Assembly (NCBI GenBank): GCA_012861695.1
Contig: JAAOOA010000026.1
Location: 13,821,432-13,885,431, forward strand
Reading direction: 5' to 3'
DNA: 64,000 nt
Origin: Trematomus loennbergii
Taxonomy: Eukaryota > Chordata > Actinopteri > Perciformes > Nototheniidae
The notes under the pieces were generated by a model. That model was not told the DNA's origin, did not search any database, and was given only the letters and a program-made list of their open reading frames with translations. Positions within the stretch are counted from its first letter, which is position 1. Each line of letters starts with the position of its first letter. This document shows positions 14,601-29,600 of this stretch, in pieces. Made by a program: the position numbers and the translations under genes.

Positions 14601-17600
14601 AGAATGAAGCAAAAGACGGTACTACAACATCAACAATGCAATGTGTCTGTCTCTGTTTAGGAAAGAATGTGTTGGACAATCGCTGCATCACTGTCTGTGC
14701 GGAGGGGAAGTCCAGCCAAATCTGCAGACAGACGCCTTATTAACAGATTAAATTGGCACACTACCTCTCGGAGACTTGGCTAGCAGTAACAGCAGGGGGG
14801 CAAAGCCGCCGTGATGTCAATGATGACGCGAGTAATAATGGTAAAACGGATGAAGGCAACAGCTGCAACAGCACCCTGACAGAAAGGTGGGCACGACTAA
14901 TTGATCGGATGCTGCTGCGCTCTGTTTTGCTGCGCCTCAATCAGAAAAGACCAGGGCACAGCGGGACTGCCCTCATTATCATTTGGAAAGCAGACAATCA
15001 TTAAGACCCCAGAACACCTGCTGCCTGCATGGGGTTGGCACTCCTACTGCCCAAGAATAAACACAGAAGAACTCGGAGGCAGAGCAAAGGAGAAGAGAAG
15101 ATTAGAGGCTGAAGGATATGTAAAGAGACACGCTAACAAGTTAAGTCACAACTAGGTCTTGAAGCATCTTCATTAGGCAGGTGAGGAAGACATTTGGGGA
15201 AGATAAGAGACTAAATAGGGGAGTCAGTAAGTCAGCTCTCAGCAGGATATTGACTTAATGAGAGGAACACTAGGGGACATTATATTGAAACTGAGAAGAT
15301 AACATAATAAGCAACATAAAGGGTAGCATCCGTCTTAGAGGTAGCATATCATTTGTGAAGCTCGACCTCATTATAAAATATTTGATTCAGTGTTAACCTT
15401 TCTAAAAACAACTAAAGAATTGGTTCTTAAACCTTGCATGTTTTATTTTTACAGGGGAGAACCATGGCTTTATTAAACCCCATTTACTGTGGGTTGTTAC
15501 TAAGTGAGTGTTGTACAGCATCGTGTTAACAAAGGGCTGCTTAATTGTTGGTGTGTTGCCTAGATATATAAAATATAATTCAGGAAGTCCAATTTGATCA
15601 CGGAGTGTCTAGGCCTATATCAGACACAGAATGTAGAAGAGAAAGTATTTTTGCTACTTTGGAATTTTTAAAAAGGCAGCAAGAAACGGATCTTCCATTG
15701 CGGTAATCATAAGAGGAATATGGAGTTTGTGTTACAAGATCTACCAGGGATGGGGAATGTGATGATCAACGCAGGCAAAACGGAGAATAAATCGTGCACA
15801 TCGATACAACTTTCACAGGTGTAGGATCAAAACAACCACCTTGTACTGATAGCTCTCATTGTCAATGAGTGACTAAGATCTTTTTTAGATAGAAACCGCA
15901 ATGAATTCAAAAAAGAGGGAAACACCAGTTTTTTGCTACTTCTTACAACACAACATCAATTCAGAAGAACCTGATATGACAACCTAGATATTAATCCTCC
16001 TCATGCCTCACTGCAAGACTGAAAAGTTAAATGCATAGGCGCCCTTTACCGTCCTCTTTTCTCTCTTCTTCTCCGACCCTCTGGGTATTTCCACGTAGAA
16101 TGACAAGAAGCACTGTGTGTGTGTGTGCGCACTGTAACCTCTGATTTCAGGGAAAGCTTTATGAGAATGTACATCAGTCGTGCGGGGGGAATTGGTTCTA
16201 CATCAAAAGACTATAAGAAATGTGACAGCATCATTCATACTTCAGTCAATCATTCCCTGCCATGTAAACCATGTATGAAGGGAGACACTGATCTCTGCCC
16301 CTGCACACAATGTTCAGCTAGAGTCTCCATCAGCACGGTGGAATTCAAAGGAAGAGAGAGGGAAGAAAGGGTGCCAGGTGATTAAACTCCCATATTTAAC
16401 AATCCCAAGATTAATAAGTAGCAGTAGTTGAAGCCTACACTGAACATAATCATGTAAAATAAAATATTCAGAGGGAAGAAAGATCAGGAGAGGACAAAGT
16501 ATGGAAAGGCAGACTGGAAGTGAGAAACACTTTCTTATGATATACAGTAATACATTCTCTATAAAGTTTTCCAGCAATGAAAAATATGTGTTGCATTTAT
16601 AAGCACAACATTAAAAGGGTTTACATATAACTATAATGTAGTTGTTGTAGCAGTAGTGTTTAGTAATGTATTCATTGATGACTACTCCTCCTATGAGCAT
16701 TAAGTGGGGGCTGCTGTATGGACAGATAATAAATTAGTTGTAATATTATTAATAACATGTATTTATAGAAGAAGTTATATATATATCTCATTATTTATTT
16801 TTTACAAATCACGTACATGTAACTGTTAAAATGTATTTGTAGCTGCTTATAACTACATTATCACGTTTTATAAACAATGTATTACATATAAAATTGTGTT
16901 TATACTTTTACATTAACAAAAATATTTGATAGATTGTTGATTTGTTTGTTGATAGATTTGTGAATAGACTTACAATAAAGAAACAACAAAACGTTATGAC
17001 TAAGACGTAGAAAATGAGTGTGCTAGGCAATTTATTGGTCTGGCTCTTAATGGGACTTTGAAGGCAGCATTTATTTACTGGTGGGTATGACTATTTTTGA
17101 GTCATCTACTGACAATGTAAAACACCTGTAGGCAAGGCAAGAAAGAATGCACCCTAAAACAAGATTGTCTGATGATGGTACATTAATCCACTTTCAAAAG
17201 TGTCAGGATGAATGGGAAAAAAGCCTGTGGATTTTGCAAAACTGTTCCTGAAAAAACCTGATAACAAACAGTAGGCATAATGTTTATTATCTGTCATTAT
17301 ATCTTGGGGCTCTGTTTTTTCCCTAAACAAAGGGAAGGGTGCTACTAAGCTAATGCATGTGTCTACTCTGGCTATTAAAAAGAGATCACAGATTGTGACT
17401 CAACCAGCGTTCATAAACACATAGACAGGGTGGTCCAACATGCTTCTGGCTTTCTGTGTGTGCGCACGTGCATGTGTGTGTGAGTCTCTTCCCAGAAATG
17501 TGCAGCAGTAAACAGAGGAAGAGGCACAGAAGTAACATTACCACTGGCTGGGAGCATAAACACAGTGACACACAACGCAATGCAATGCAACACAGCCCCA

Positions 17601-20600
17601 TACTTATTTTCATACACATTTGTGGGTAAAAGCACATACTGCATGTCACTGCACATATCTCAAAGGGCAAGAAACCATGTGCAATCAGAGGTGCAGAGAG
17701 CAATTGTGGGGCCCCCCGAGAGAGCTGCCCTGCTTGGACTGGGAGCCTCTGGCTGTCCCCCTGGGGCTGAAGGAGGCCCTTACCCTTCACTCTTTCCTCC
17801 ATGACACTAACCAGACACAGCAGCACATACACATTCAGGGATGGGGGGGGCGGGGGCTCTGTGTGTATACGTATATATGAGAGAGACCAAGAGGCAGACA
17901 TCAAGAGGGAGTGAAATGAAGGGGGGACAGAGAGAAAAAAGCGGGAGACGTTAACACATACGCTGAAAGCCCCCCAGCTTTAACTCGCAGCTTAGAGCAT
18001 TTGTTGACGTTTTTTCATATCCTCCTCTCAGTCTCTTCCTCGTAAAAGAGAGCAATTACATGTCCAGGACAATCCCACATTAAACAAACATTAGTTCTCT
18101 CTCCAGAGCCAGACTCAGCCACATTACATTGTTTCCAGATGCCCATCACAAGCCCACCCTCTCTCTTCAAACCCGCCCTCATCTCCTCTCCTCCTCCTGC
18201 TGCTGCTTTACTTCTCCTCTCTCTGTTGTTCTTATTTTCTCCTCTTTATCTGTCCCTATAGTTCCCTAAACCTCCCAAGTTAAGATGTGAGTTTGTGAAT
18301 AACAGCCGAACAGCCTGCTTTTAATTACACCGCCACATCCAAGACCACTGAAGAGGGAAAGGAGGGCCAGAGATGGAGAACACAACTTGTTTTAGATGTC
18401 ACATCTCTATACCGATGATGGACAGTAGACAGTGTCTGAGGTCATTATAACTGGCCAGATAGGGAAAGCCATGTATAAGGTTTTAGTTTGCTTATTGGTG
18501 ACAGGGGATAGAAATAAATGCTCAGCGATTGTTTAGCTTGTAGATGACACTATCAACCATAACTTCAATAAGCTTCCTTTCCTACTTCAGTTGTAACAGT
18601 TAAATAGCTGTTTATTTTTCATCTCGGATCTCATTCTTCTGTTGATCTAAACAAATTAGTCTGCTATTTGCTTCCACAAATGCAACAACAGTCCAAGTCC
18701 TTAACAGCGTATACACAAATTGCACAGCATGAACATCCTGACACAGTATCTGCAGAAAATAAACAATATCGTGTTAAATAAACTGCAGGGTAATGGGTCA
18801 GTTCTGTTGTTTCTAAGTCTTTTATGAAGGGATCTCATCAGAAAAGGTTATTACTATGTATGATGATAATATGTCATGTTGGGTTCTGGAGATAAATAAT
18901 AAAACATTCTTAGTAGCAGCCCTTTTGTAATATGCCATACCATACTTCAATTCTTCGCAGTGACATTTTAAAGTTAATGCTAACTTTAGCATCCTTACAC
19001 CCACACATAGACAATGCTAACATGTTGAGCAGGTTCACCATCTTAGTTTAGTCTGTTAGTGAAGTGGGTAAATGTGTGCAGATGCTCAGAAGACAAACAA
19101 TACAATATGTTCTTTATATTCAGGAGATGTCAATACAGCTGAAAGGTGACTTTAGCTGTAAACAGTATTCTATGGGAACCAATGTCACATTAAGTTAGTA
19201 TAGTCTAAGCTCAAAGATAACAGCGGTATCAGGAAAATGGACCAGTTCTTTCTTAATAGTCTATGACCCAGACAGGATGTCAGACACTGTTCTTGGAAAA
19301 GAAAAACCTTATTGTAAAATTCCCATGAAATAATCCCACTGAAAATGTGACACATGCCATTGAGCAACACACTTGAAGTCTACCAAAAGCAGCAACACTG
19401 TGTAGACTGACCTCTCAGTGTGTTTGCGTGCATTTGTCTCATTTGTTGTCACTATTATGAAATTCACTCTTGAGTGCACTCTCCTATGGAAACAGCTGGC
19501 TGGGCGGATATATTTAACAGAGAAGATATAATCAAGGCAAACCTAACTCTCTTTATGTCATTCTTTTACATTTTTTGTCATATAATGTGGACATTTATGT
19601 ATGTGTGTGTGAATAAAACAGAGCATTAAAAGAAGCCCTGAAGGGAGGACTCATCAAAACAAAAGCTGAATAATTGCATTTTATATGTTTTTATGGGTGT
19701 GTGCGTGTATGTTTGAATTTGTTTGTGCATTGATGTCTGTTTGTAAGGGGAGCTCATCAGACAGCAGCTACATGGTTGAAGAAGCACTCAAATACACTCA
19801 CGTTTCCACAAGACCTAGGGGCATCTATGGGGACCTCCCAATACATCTCCAACCCCCAAACACACACACACTAACACAAATATGTTTACGCACACACACA
19901 CTTATCTCGGACCGAGCAAATCTAATGAGACAGCCAGACTATGACGTGTACAGACAAACCTGAGGGCAGAAGTGCCTGAACACAAACACAGACAGTAATA
20001 GAGTCAATAATAAACAGAGGGTACCCAGTGGTCAGGTGTGTTGTCCAAACAAGATCCATTGATCACGACTGCATTGGGACAACATCATTTTTAATGTATA
20101 TTAGTTAACGCCAAACTCTTATTTACTAATGTTGTGCTGTTAAGATTTCAATTTCAGATCAACACTGATGTTCTGTTTCAATATTAGTGTGTTGCCAAAC
20201 AACAGCTGAGAAAATCAATATGACTTTCACATCTGTATTCTAAATATGTAGCTTCAGCCAGCAGCTGGTTAGTTCAGCTTCAAATTAGACTGAAGTCTTC
20301 CGACCAGCACCTCTAAAGCTTTCTAATTAAAATTATGTTTTAATGATCTTTAATTTAAAACTAAAAATATAAATAGTCCCCTTCATAAGAATTAAGCTTG
20401 CCGTCTCGATCTTCTTTTCCAATTAGCAAGAAGGCGAATAAGTAGAAATGTGTTAAATCTGTGTTAAATGTATGTGTTAAAATTTCAATCTGTTATCAGT
20501 GATTGGAAAGAACATTTAAATAAAAAACAAATGACTTGATAAACCTTTTTAATTGATGTCTAAAGACCAAATGTTTAAAATGCTTGACAATAAATTGATC

Positions 20601-23600
20601 GCATCCTCTTTTTATTTAGCCATTTAAGATGTCTTGTTTCATCTCAACTATTAACATCTTTTAGTTTAATTTTAACTTATTTTCATTTTAATCTATTGTC
20701 AGTAGATATATTTTGTTACCTATAGAATATTTTATATCTCCTCCCTCCTAAAAATGTTATTGGCAGCATATTCAAACTCACATTGTTCTATTCATCCTGC
20801 ATTGTTAACGCCAAGGCACATTGAAATAGTGTTGATAGCAACTTGATATATCTATGTATGTTTTTATTTCATTATCTATTTGTGTGCGTGTTACTCACAT
20901 AGTCGGGCAAGGCAGTGTCGTCACCCTGTCTGCCTCTCAGAGACTGCGTCGCCTGCTCCAAGACCTTGTTGTGCTTCTTTGAAAGCAGTGCAAACAAACT
21001 GCAGGAGACACAGAGAGGGAATACATGAGTGAGAGCAGCATCGACAGATGAATAATACACTTCACCAAAAGAAACCAAATACAGTCGTCACATTGCACCA
21101 TGTCATAAATGTGCTGTAAATACTCCAACAGTGACCTTTACTCAGCTTAACTGAGGAGAGAAGCCTTTATTACAAACAGATTATTATTAGAGACCAGCCT
21201 GTTTTGCTTTATAAATGAGGCCATTCAAATACTGAATAATGATTTATTGTGAAATGACAAAAATAATCATGAAAAAGGCAGGAGAGATTTAAAAAAATTA
21301 TGTCTCCAATTACTAAATTATATCTTGTTTAATTTACCATCAGCTTACAATCAGAACTAGTTTTTTAATAACTTGGCTATATTAAGGCCTGCGTAGGTCA
21401 CAGCCTTGTTTACTCCGTTGAAAATTGCCCGTCTTTTTTTCATGTACGTGTGTGGATGTTCTGCGCTCCTTTGACCCACAAGATAACCGACTTGCTTTAA
21501 CCTTATTGTGTGTGTATGGTTGTCTGCATGGGACTGCATGATTGGATGTGATTGCTGTACACATAGACAGAGTACATCAAGACTATGTATGTTATTTATG
21601 CTTGGGTAGCAAAGAGGTGGGTAATACAAACACGCATGTACCCAAAATAATACAAGAAAACAATATGATTTGTCTACAAATACATTTGATCTTGTCATCT
21701 TATTTAATCCAATACTGAGTCTTGCTTGTCAGAGTCTCCTATCGTATTCATTGCAGTGTTTATCATAATTATTAGTGACCTTCTGTTTTAATTACAACTT
21801 TTTAATAGTCTTTCCAGGCCCCGAGGCTGTTGAATGTTTAATTTGTGTGTCAATTAAGGAAATAAATTGCAGAATAGATGAAATTCAATGACAGCAAAGG
21901 GATAGGGAAATTCAGATGCAGAGCTCAGCTAAGCCCCATAAAGCTACACCTGTCCATCTGTCAGCAGGGGGAAACACACACACACAATCCTTCAGCATTC
22001 TTTCTGCAGGCTAATTGGCTGAATGATAGCTGAATGGAGATATCTGAGCAGCTATGAGGAGGTCTACTTGTTATCTACAGACCTAATGTCAAAGGTCTTA
22101 TTAGCCATGACTACTTAATGGGACCTGTTGTATTACCTAGTCAGTTTTTCTTATTCTAAATGAGACCACCGAGCAAGTTCCACCTGGGACATTTGCCCAC
22201 AATTACATCCCTCATTTTTGGAGAGGCAGTGACGGACACGGCGCGGGGATCAGTGACACAGAAAGTCTTCAACACTGCTGGCCTGATCCCAAAATCAGTT
22301 ATGAGCCTGCAGTAATGACAGACATGGTCTCCACTGACACACTGGAGATGTAAAGGTGCTCTGTCTTTACCAGTTCAAAGGATTACCCTCATCCGGACAC
22401 ACAGAGTGGGTGGTTACGAGCTGACTACATGCATGTTCTCACATTTATTTGAAGGTATGAGCGACTGCAAATCATTTATTTTATTAACAAATTGCGAAAA
22501 AAAATTCTTCTAGACTGTTGGTCAGATCATAAAAGCTATTTTAAAGATGTCACACTGGGCTCTGGAAACCTATTCTAAAAATATTTTAGAATAATACAAT
22601 TAATAAAATATCTGATGGGTTTATTGGACACATGAGTATTTGTGGTGACAGAGGAGACTGTGGATACTGAGGACAGAGGAGCAATGCAGCACAAAGGGAA
22701 TATTGATGCTGAGAGAGAACATATTGTAAATAATAAGGAAAGATGCACACTGGTGGTGGAGGCAATTCAAACCCACTGTTGCCTCTAAATAAACAACACC
22801 AACTGTGATTCTCTCCGAGAGTCTATTATGGAGCAGAGTTCAGCACTGCCTGGCAGACATTTGGAAATTCCTGGCAGGAAATTCCCCTTTATCAAGCCAG
22901 CCAGTTTAGCCCAGCCCTGGCCATCATACTCATTATTATTATCATCAGACATGGAGTCAGTTGCTCTACATCACCACAGGATAGACATGTACACATTCAC
23001 AGACAGAGTTCTTCTCTGACTCAAAACACCAGAGAGTCACAGATATGGAGAGAGACACTGGCAGCGAGATAAGAGGATCCTTGAGTGTGTGTGTGTGAAT
23101 GCGTCTGGAGTTCACAAACACTCACGAATGACTTGATGTGTGCAATTTGGACCAATTCCATAAAGTCATTCACTTCCTCACGTCCCAAATCCTTCCCCTC
23201 AGTTACCTTGTGTTACATAATGTTGTGTTACGTTACTCTCTACACAAGCACACTCTTCTTCTGCGGCAGCCACTGTCAAGTTACTATAACGGTCATTAAA
23301 ATGAATGAGTGTGCTGTGCTTGCATTTAAATATGAACTTCCATCCGTGTCTTAGGACAATTTATTTTAAATATTTAAGTATCTTTGCTCACACAGACAAA
23401 GATTGTGTCAGGTCCTACTTGCTTGTTAGGTGTGGTATACACTATGTATGCTGTTGATTTCAGTACATAAAACTACAAAATGTCAGAAAGGAAGTTCACT
23501 CCAGTGCTACAGCTCTTTTCTAGGCAGACTTTAACCATATTCAAGCTCCGAGGAAGGCCTCTGGCCATAACACATTTACGTCTTTGATGGTGTGCCAACT

Positions 23601-26600
23601 CTTCCACTTGATTATTGGATTCATATATTTAAGTACCCAGTTTCTCTTTTTTATTCAAGTTCTCAGCCATAAAGGAAGCGCATTCAGCACAGTTTAGAGT
23701 TAGTAGAGGTCGGAGATGTGGCAATGATATGAGACAATTTTCTCTACAGTCAGCAACTTTGCCATACCATTTATACTGTGGTAGTCATTTTTTATCATCC
23801 TAGGTGTATTAAACCATTGAAACGTTCAAGTGAAAGAGCAAGACTGTTTAAAGGGAATATTGGATCCTTGTGACTAAGTGACTGAGGGACTATAACGTGA
23901 CATTTAATCCACTAAATTAACCGAAGAAATGCAGCTCTGGTTATTTATACGTTAACAGTTCCTTCATTTATCATGTTTAAATATGCATAGATATTGTGAT
24001 ATAAATTATATGACTTTATGCATATCGCCCACACTTAGTTGGAGGATATAAAGACTGTCAAATGAAGAGGTCAAGATTCAGACTCAGTAACCACAGTAAT
24101 TAAACAACTTTACTATTAGTTTCAAACCAGAAAACAATAGGTCAATTATAAAATGGAAGAAAAGAAGAAGAAAAACTCAAAATAAACATATTATATCATC
24201 ATCTGTCCCACTCATTGTACAGTATGTCCTCACCTGATGATGCGCTGGGCAGCGTACTGGTGGAGACAACGAAACTGGGCTGACATGTTGGCAAGGGCAG
24301 CGAGACAGTTGGTGTGGAGGTACTTATCCTGCGGAGGATGCACAAACATACATAAACATGTTAATAATGTTACTGCAAAGCAACAAATGACTCTGTAGTA
24401 TCAATCTTTAGAGTTTCATCGTAACAAAAGCCATATGGAGGATGTGGATGTGAATAATTACAGTTTGAATAATTACCATTGGTTTCTGAATGCACTGCTG
24501 TTTGGAAACTGTGTGAATTAATCCGTATTAAACTACCCTTGTGCGTGTCATGTTGAACTGGATGGTGCGGATGACCACCAAAATGAGCAAACTGCCAAGT
24601 GAGATCTCTGTCAATGTTCTCTCCGTGTACCATGTGATGTTCTTCAATTCCTGTGAGAGGCAGACACAAAGAAATGAGACATGACTTTTGAATCCATCAG
24701 GAATTATTTACAATTTCCCCTGCCATTGCAAGTAAAGAAAGGTTTCAGTGACATTGCATTGAATGTACACAATGTGTATTTCAGTTGTGTCTACCCACCA
24801 CTTCATGGACAGAGCGATTGAAGGCGTCGTCCTCGGTGAGGATGAGGAGGATAATGAGGGCCATGTAGACATGATGAGAATTTCTGTTTTCCACGTGGTA
24901 AAGGATCTCGAGGATGGGCAACACCTGAGAGGAAGATGGGCGAGCAGAAGGAAGAGCTGAGCATGTGTAGGTGTAGTCGCAGGAAAAATTCATTATATCC
25001 TTGTTACAAGATTCCACAAGCAAACAGCCTGAAGGGACAAAAATGTAAATATTAATCCTCCTGCAACAAGAAACAACTAAAAAAGCTGAATTCATTTTCT
25101 ACAAAGCAAAGGTATGCACAATTAAAAAAGGTATTCGTTGTGTTTTTCTTTTCAGTGAAAGGGAGCTTTTGTTGTCTAGCCTGGGGGCTTTGTTAAAGTT
25201 GAATCCATCAACAAGTCAAATACAATTATATTTTTACTAGGGCTGCACAATATATGTTTTTGTTTTATATCGACATTGTCATGCAATGTCATTTTGCACG
25301 ATATTGCATTCAGGGATCATTTTAGTTGAAAGAGGATAACAGTAGAAATTGCACTTTACCATGTGGCTATTATTCTTTCAGTTATTGGAGCCTTTTGTAT
25401 TCTTTCTATGGTAAGTCATTTCGTTTCATTTGTTCTTCAATTCAACAAGCATTTGTTGTATTATTTAAAGTGTGTTACTCTAGATTTTGACTTGATACAA
25501 CACTTCTAGAGTCCTGTATACAAGCATATTACAAATGTCAAGTAAAAAGTAGAAAAACAGCAATATAGAAATATAGACATGATGTCAGAATAAAGGAGGG
25601 AGATAATAAAACAGTAAAAGCAGCACTGCAGAAGCCCATTGTGAAGATATTTACATTATTTACTAATTCATGGCTGCTTCACTATAGGCAGAGGCAGATT
25701 GTATATTTAGATATGCAGAACAGATGGTAAAAGTGATCCGCGAACGTCAACAGTGGCAAAAGATTGTCGACTCAGACTCATATTGTCGAGTGAAAGCAGT
25801 TAGTAGCTAGCATGCTGAGCGATGAACCCTCACAGATGCAGCGTTAGCTCATTACGCCGCCGTGCAGCCGTGCAGCCGTGCTTTGTTATGGCTAGACTCA
25901 TTAGTAGCCCCCTACATAATAAACTCAATCTAGACTTGCTAATGGTAACATTTTATAATAGCAGCTATAAATGATAAATAACACAGAAAGGTCATGCTGA
26001 TAGAAATAAATCCTTTTAATTGACCTGCGTTCTTTTAGAATATGATGTCTATTAAAGTAATTTGCTGCATGTGTTTGCCGATTGCCATGAATCTTTTGTT
26101 GCAATGTTTAACAGACTACTTTTTCAACCGCTTTCTAAAAAAAAAAAAAAATGTAGTGTTGCACTGCACGAAAAGCCTCACATGAATGTCTACAATGTTC
26201 ATACATGATACCATCTGACATGCTGGTCTACAGATTGATTTTCATTCACTAAATGCCGCAGTACATTCACTCGGCTCTAAGGAATAACTGGCACTGTCAC
26301 ACATGGACCGGATAGCACCAGCTGCCACTGTATACATCCTCTCTGCTTTCCAGGCCATAGCATTTGGTCCAAGATGAAACGATTTCATGGTCATACCCAT
26401 GCGTGTAGGAAGGACTGCATAATGTGTTTTGTTGAGGATTGCCAAACAACCCAGTGTTCTTTGCTACTGCTATTTCCATAAACTACAACAGAAAATATAA
26501 TTAGGTTTTTAGGTTAGATATCTGAATGTAGGTTTGTGGTTAACACAAGCCTAAGAGATTTTAATGCGTTTTACTATGACACAAAATACAAAAGTAAATC

Positions 26601-29600
26601 CTGTTGTGAATTTTAAGCTTGTATGTCTTATGAAAGGATGGCAAAATGAGAATACAGGGTTTGTTGGGAGACGCCATCTTGCCAAAAACAGCTATCTACT
26701 CAGTGGTGGTGGTTTAAGTTATCCAACCTTTGTGTAGATAATTTACAGCCTATTGTTAGCTTTTTACTTCTGACGATTTATATAGGCATAATAAAATAAT
26801 TAAAGCAGTGTTCATTTGTAGACATTATCTTGTTGAACAAAGCATGTTAGTATCATACATTTTTTTCTGGCCATAGAGTTTATTTTCTTTAATAATCATC
26901 CATTGTCTTTTTATTAAAAGAACCAGGGCTATGTTCTCTTCAAGGTTGGCCTACAAAAACCCGTCATTATTGCAGCGCATTATTATCAAACGGTCGTCAT
27001 TGCCATTCTACCCACCAGATTGTCCATGTCAGTCCTGGAGAGCATGTACGTCCTCATGTTTGCGTTCTGGTGAAGAAGGGTGTACAGTAGAAGAGTGGCC
27101 TGGTCAGAGCGCTGCTGCTCACACAACGCTGTGTACAGACTGTTGAAATTGATCTGGAAGGTGTGAGGTTGCTCAGCGGACATCGAAGACGTGTCTGCAT
27201 GTGGAGAAGTCAATATTGTCAGAATGATAATGTTATCCCATTCGTTCATTAACACCTGGTATATGTAATACACATTAAATACTCGAATAAAAACAAAAGT
27301 AAAACCAACAGATTTATACCTTGTGTGTTTCTGAAACATGTGATGGCCTGGCGGTAGGGGTTTGGCCAGTCGGGCCCGTCTGTCAGATTGGCGAGCACCA
27401 GCAGTAACAGGAGGCTCTGATTGGACAGTGGTAGGGGGTTGTGTTCCTGGTCGACACCGGCTTTGTTGCCAGCCCCTCCCAATGTGAAGACACTCCATAA
27501 CCCACCTGAAGACAGACACATAAATGGTGCACCGATAAAAATATATTCCCTATAATAATATAGAGAAAAACCTGTTTTTTTTTATATATGACTTTAATTT
27601 CTGGTGAGTTCATGGATTTTTGCAATTTTCTGTGTGTTTCATTAAAGGCAATTTATTTATTTATTTTTATTTAATCGTTTATTTGGCAGGGACAGTGCAA
27701 AATAATGAACACTTAAAACATTAAAATGTATCAAGCGTAACAGTGCCAGATTTAGCTTTGAGCTATTTTCCATCCGCAGTCCCTCACATAACACATTTAA
27801 GAAATTACATTTTACAAACATAGCAAAAACAAAATACATGATATGCAAAAAGAGCAAGAGCAGCATACACAAGTATTTACCACATGGCAGGACAATAGCA
27901 GCAACGACATATAAAGTGCAAGAGAAGATACAAGAGATACATAAAGTGCAGAGGAGATACCCCAGTATTAAAGTGCATTTAGCGGTGATTGCACGTCTGT
28001 TTGTTTCTCAACCATTCTTTGAGTTGACCTTTAAACTATTGAGAGTGGGACAATCCCGTATCTCAGTTGGGAGGCTATTCCACAATGAGCTGCCTTTAAT
28101 GGAGAGGACATTTTGTCCAAAAGTGGTCCGTCTACGGTGGACTTCACAGTCTCCTCTGGTTTCTGACCTAGTGCAGCGTCCAGTGTGTTTTTTGTGGATG
28201 AATTCCCCTAAGGGAGGGGGGCCAGTCCATGTAAACATTTATAAAAAAAGCACATACTTTTAAAAGACTTAAAATTGTCAAAGCTCAAGAAATTGTGTTT
28301 TCAAGGATGGTACAGTGGTGATATGAATAAGGCTTTATGTCAAAACCTTGATAGCTCTCTTGTACAGCTGTTCTATTGGTTTCAGGTTTGTGGCACAAGC
28401 AAACGACCAGTTTGTAAAACAGTATTCAATGTGGGATAGAATCATACAGTGGAGGTATGACTTTGCAGCATTGACAGTTAAGAAAGGTCTAATTTGTTTA
28501 ACATTTTGCAAGTTGAATTTAATGGTATTGGATACTTTCTTAAAAGTCAAGTTCGAGTCCAATATGACTCTTGATACTTGAACTGGGAGACTAGTTCTAT
28601 TTCTGCTCCGTTTAAAAACACGTTGGATCCTTCGATTTTGACTGGTCGTTTACTGAACATCATGCATACTGTTTTTTTTACATTTAACTGGAAGCAAATG
28701 TTGTTCAGCCAGTGTTGAACCTTGTCCAAAGCATTTGAGAGACAGGATGAGATTATTTCAGTCTTTTTCCCGTTCACAAAGATGACCGCATCATCGGCAT
28801 ACATTTGTACATTCAACTCAGGACATACATTAGGCAAGTCATTAATGTACAGTGAAAACAGTAATGGTCCAAGAATGGAACCTTGTGGAACCCCAACAGG
28901 GTTGACAAGGTAGGGGGATTTGGCACCGTTGACCAAAACACACTGTTTTCTGTTCGATAAGTAAGACTTTAACCAATGTATAGAAACTGCCGAAAAATTG
29001 AAATAAGTCAGCTTTGTAAGGAGCACTTGGTGGTCAACAGTATCAAAAGCCTTCCTGAGATCAAGGAAGACAGCACCTACATATGGGCTCGTGTCCAACA
29101 TAGATTTAACCTTTTCCACAAAGACAGAGTTAGCTGTCTCAGTGGAGTGGTGAGCACAGAAACCAAAGTGCATTGGGTGGAGCGAAACCTTTGTCTAAAT
29201 GTTTGGTGATTAGTTTTGACACCCATTTCTCAGCTATATTAGGCCCCGCTCACACGGGACCGTTTGCGTTTATGCACAGTATGCGTATTCAAAAAAGTCT
29301 TCCGTTCACATGCATTTGTTTCATTTAACGTGTCTGTTCAAACGAGGCCGCTGGAAACGCTGTAGTACATATGCTGGGACTGTAAGTGGCGCTGTAACTT
29401 CCGCCAAAATACACCAAAAGCCGCGAAGAAGAGCAACCGAGCAGCCCCGCTGCAATGTTGCCATGGCTACCCTTCTGTTTAAGCCCCGAAACTGAAACTG
29501 AAAGAAACTGAAAGAAACCAATCTGTGGATATTGCATCCCGACCAAGAAACACGAAAGAAAACAACTCCGTGGAGAGGACGGCTCAGAAAGAGAGAGATA

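Noticed and set aside
16595..16915. A/T-rich block with partial internal inverted similarity as a MITE
   Set aside because: No clear terminal repeats or target-site duplication could be defined.
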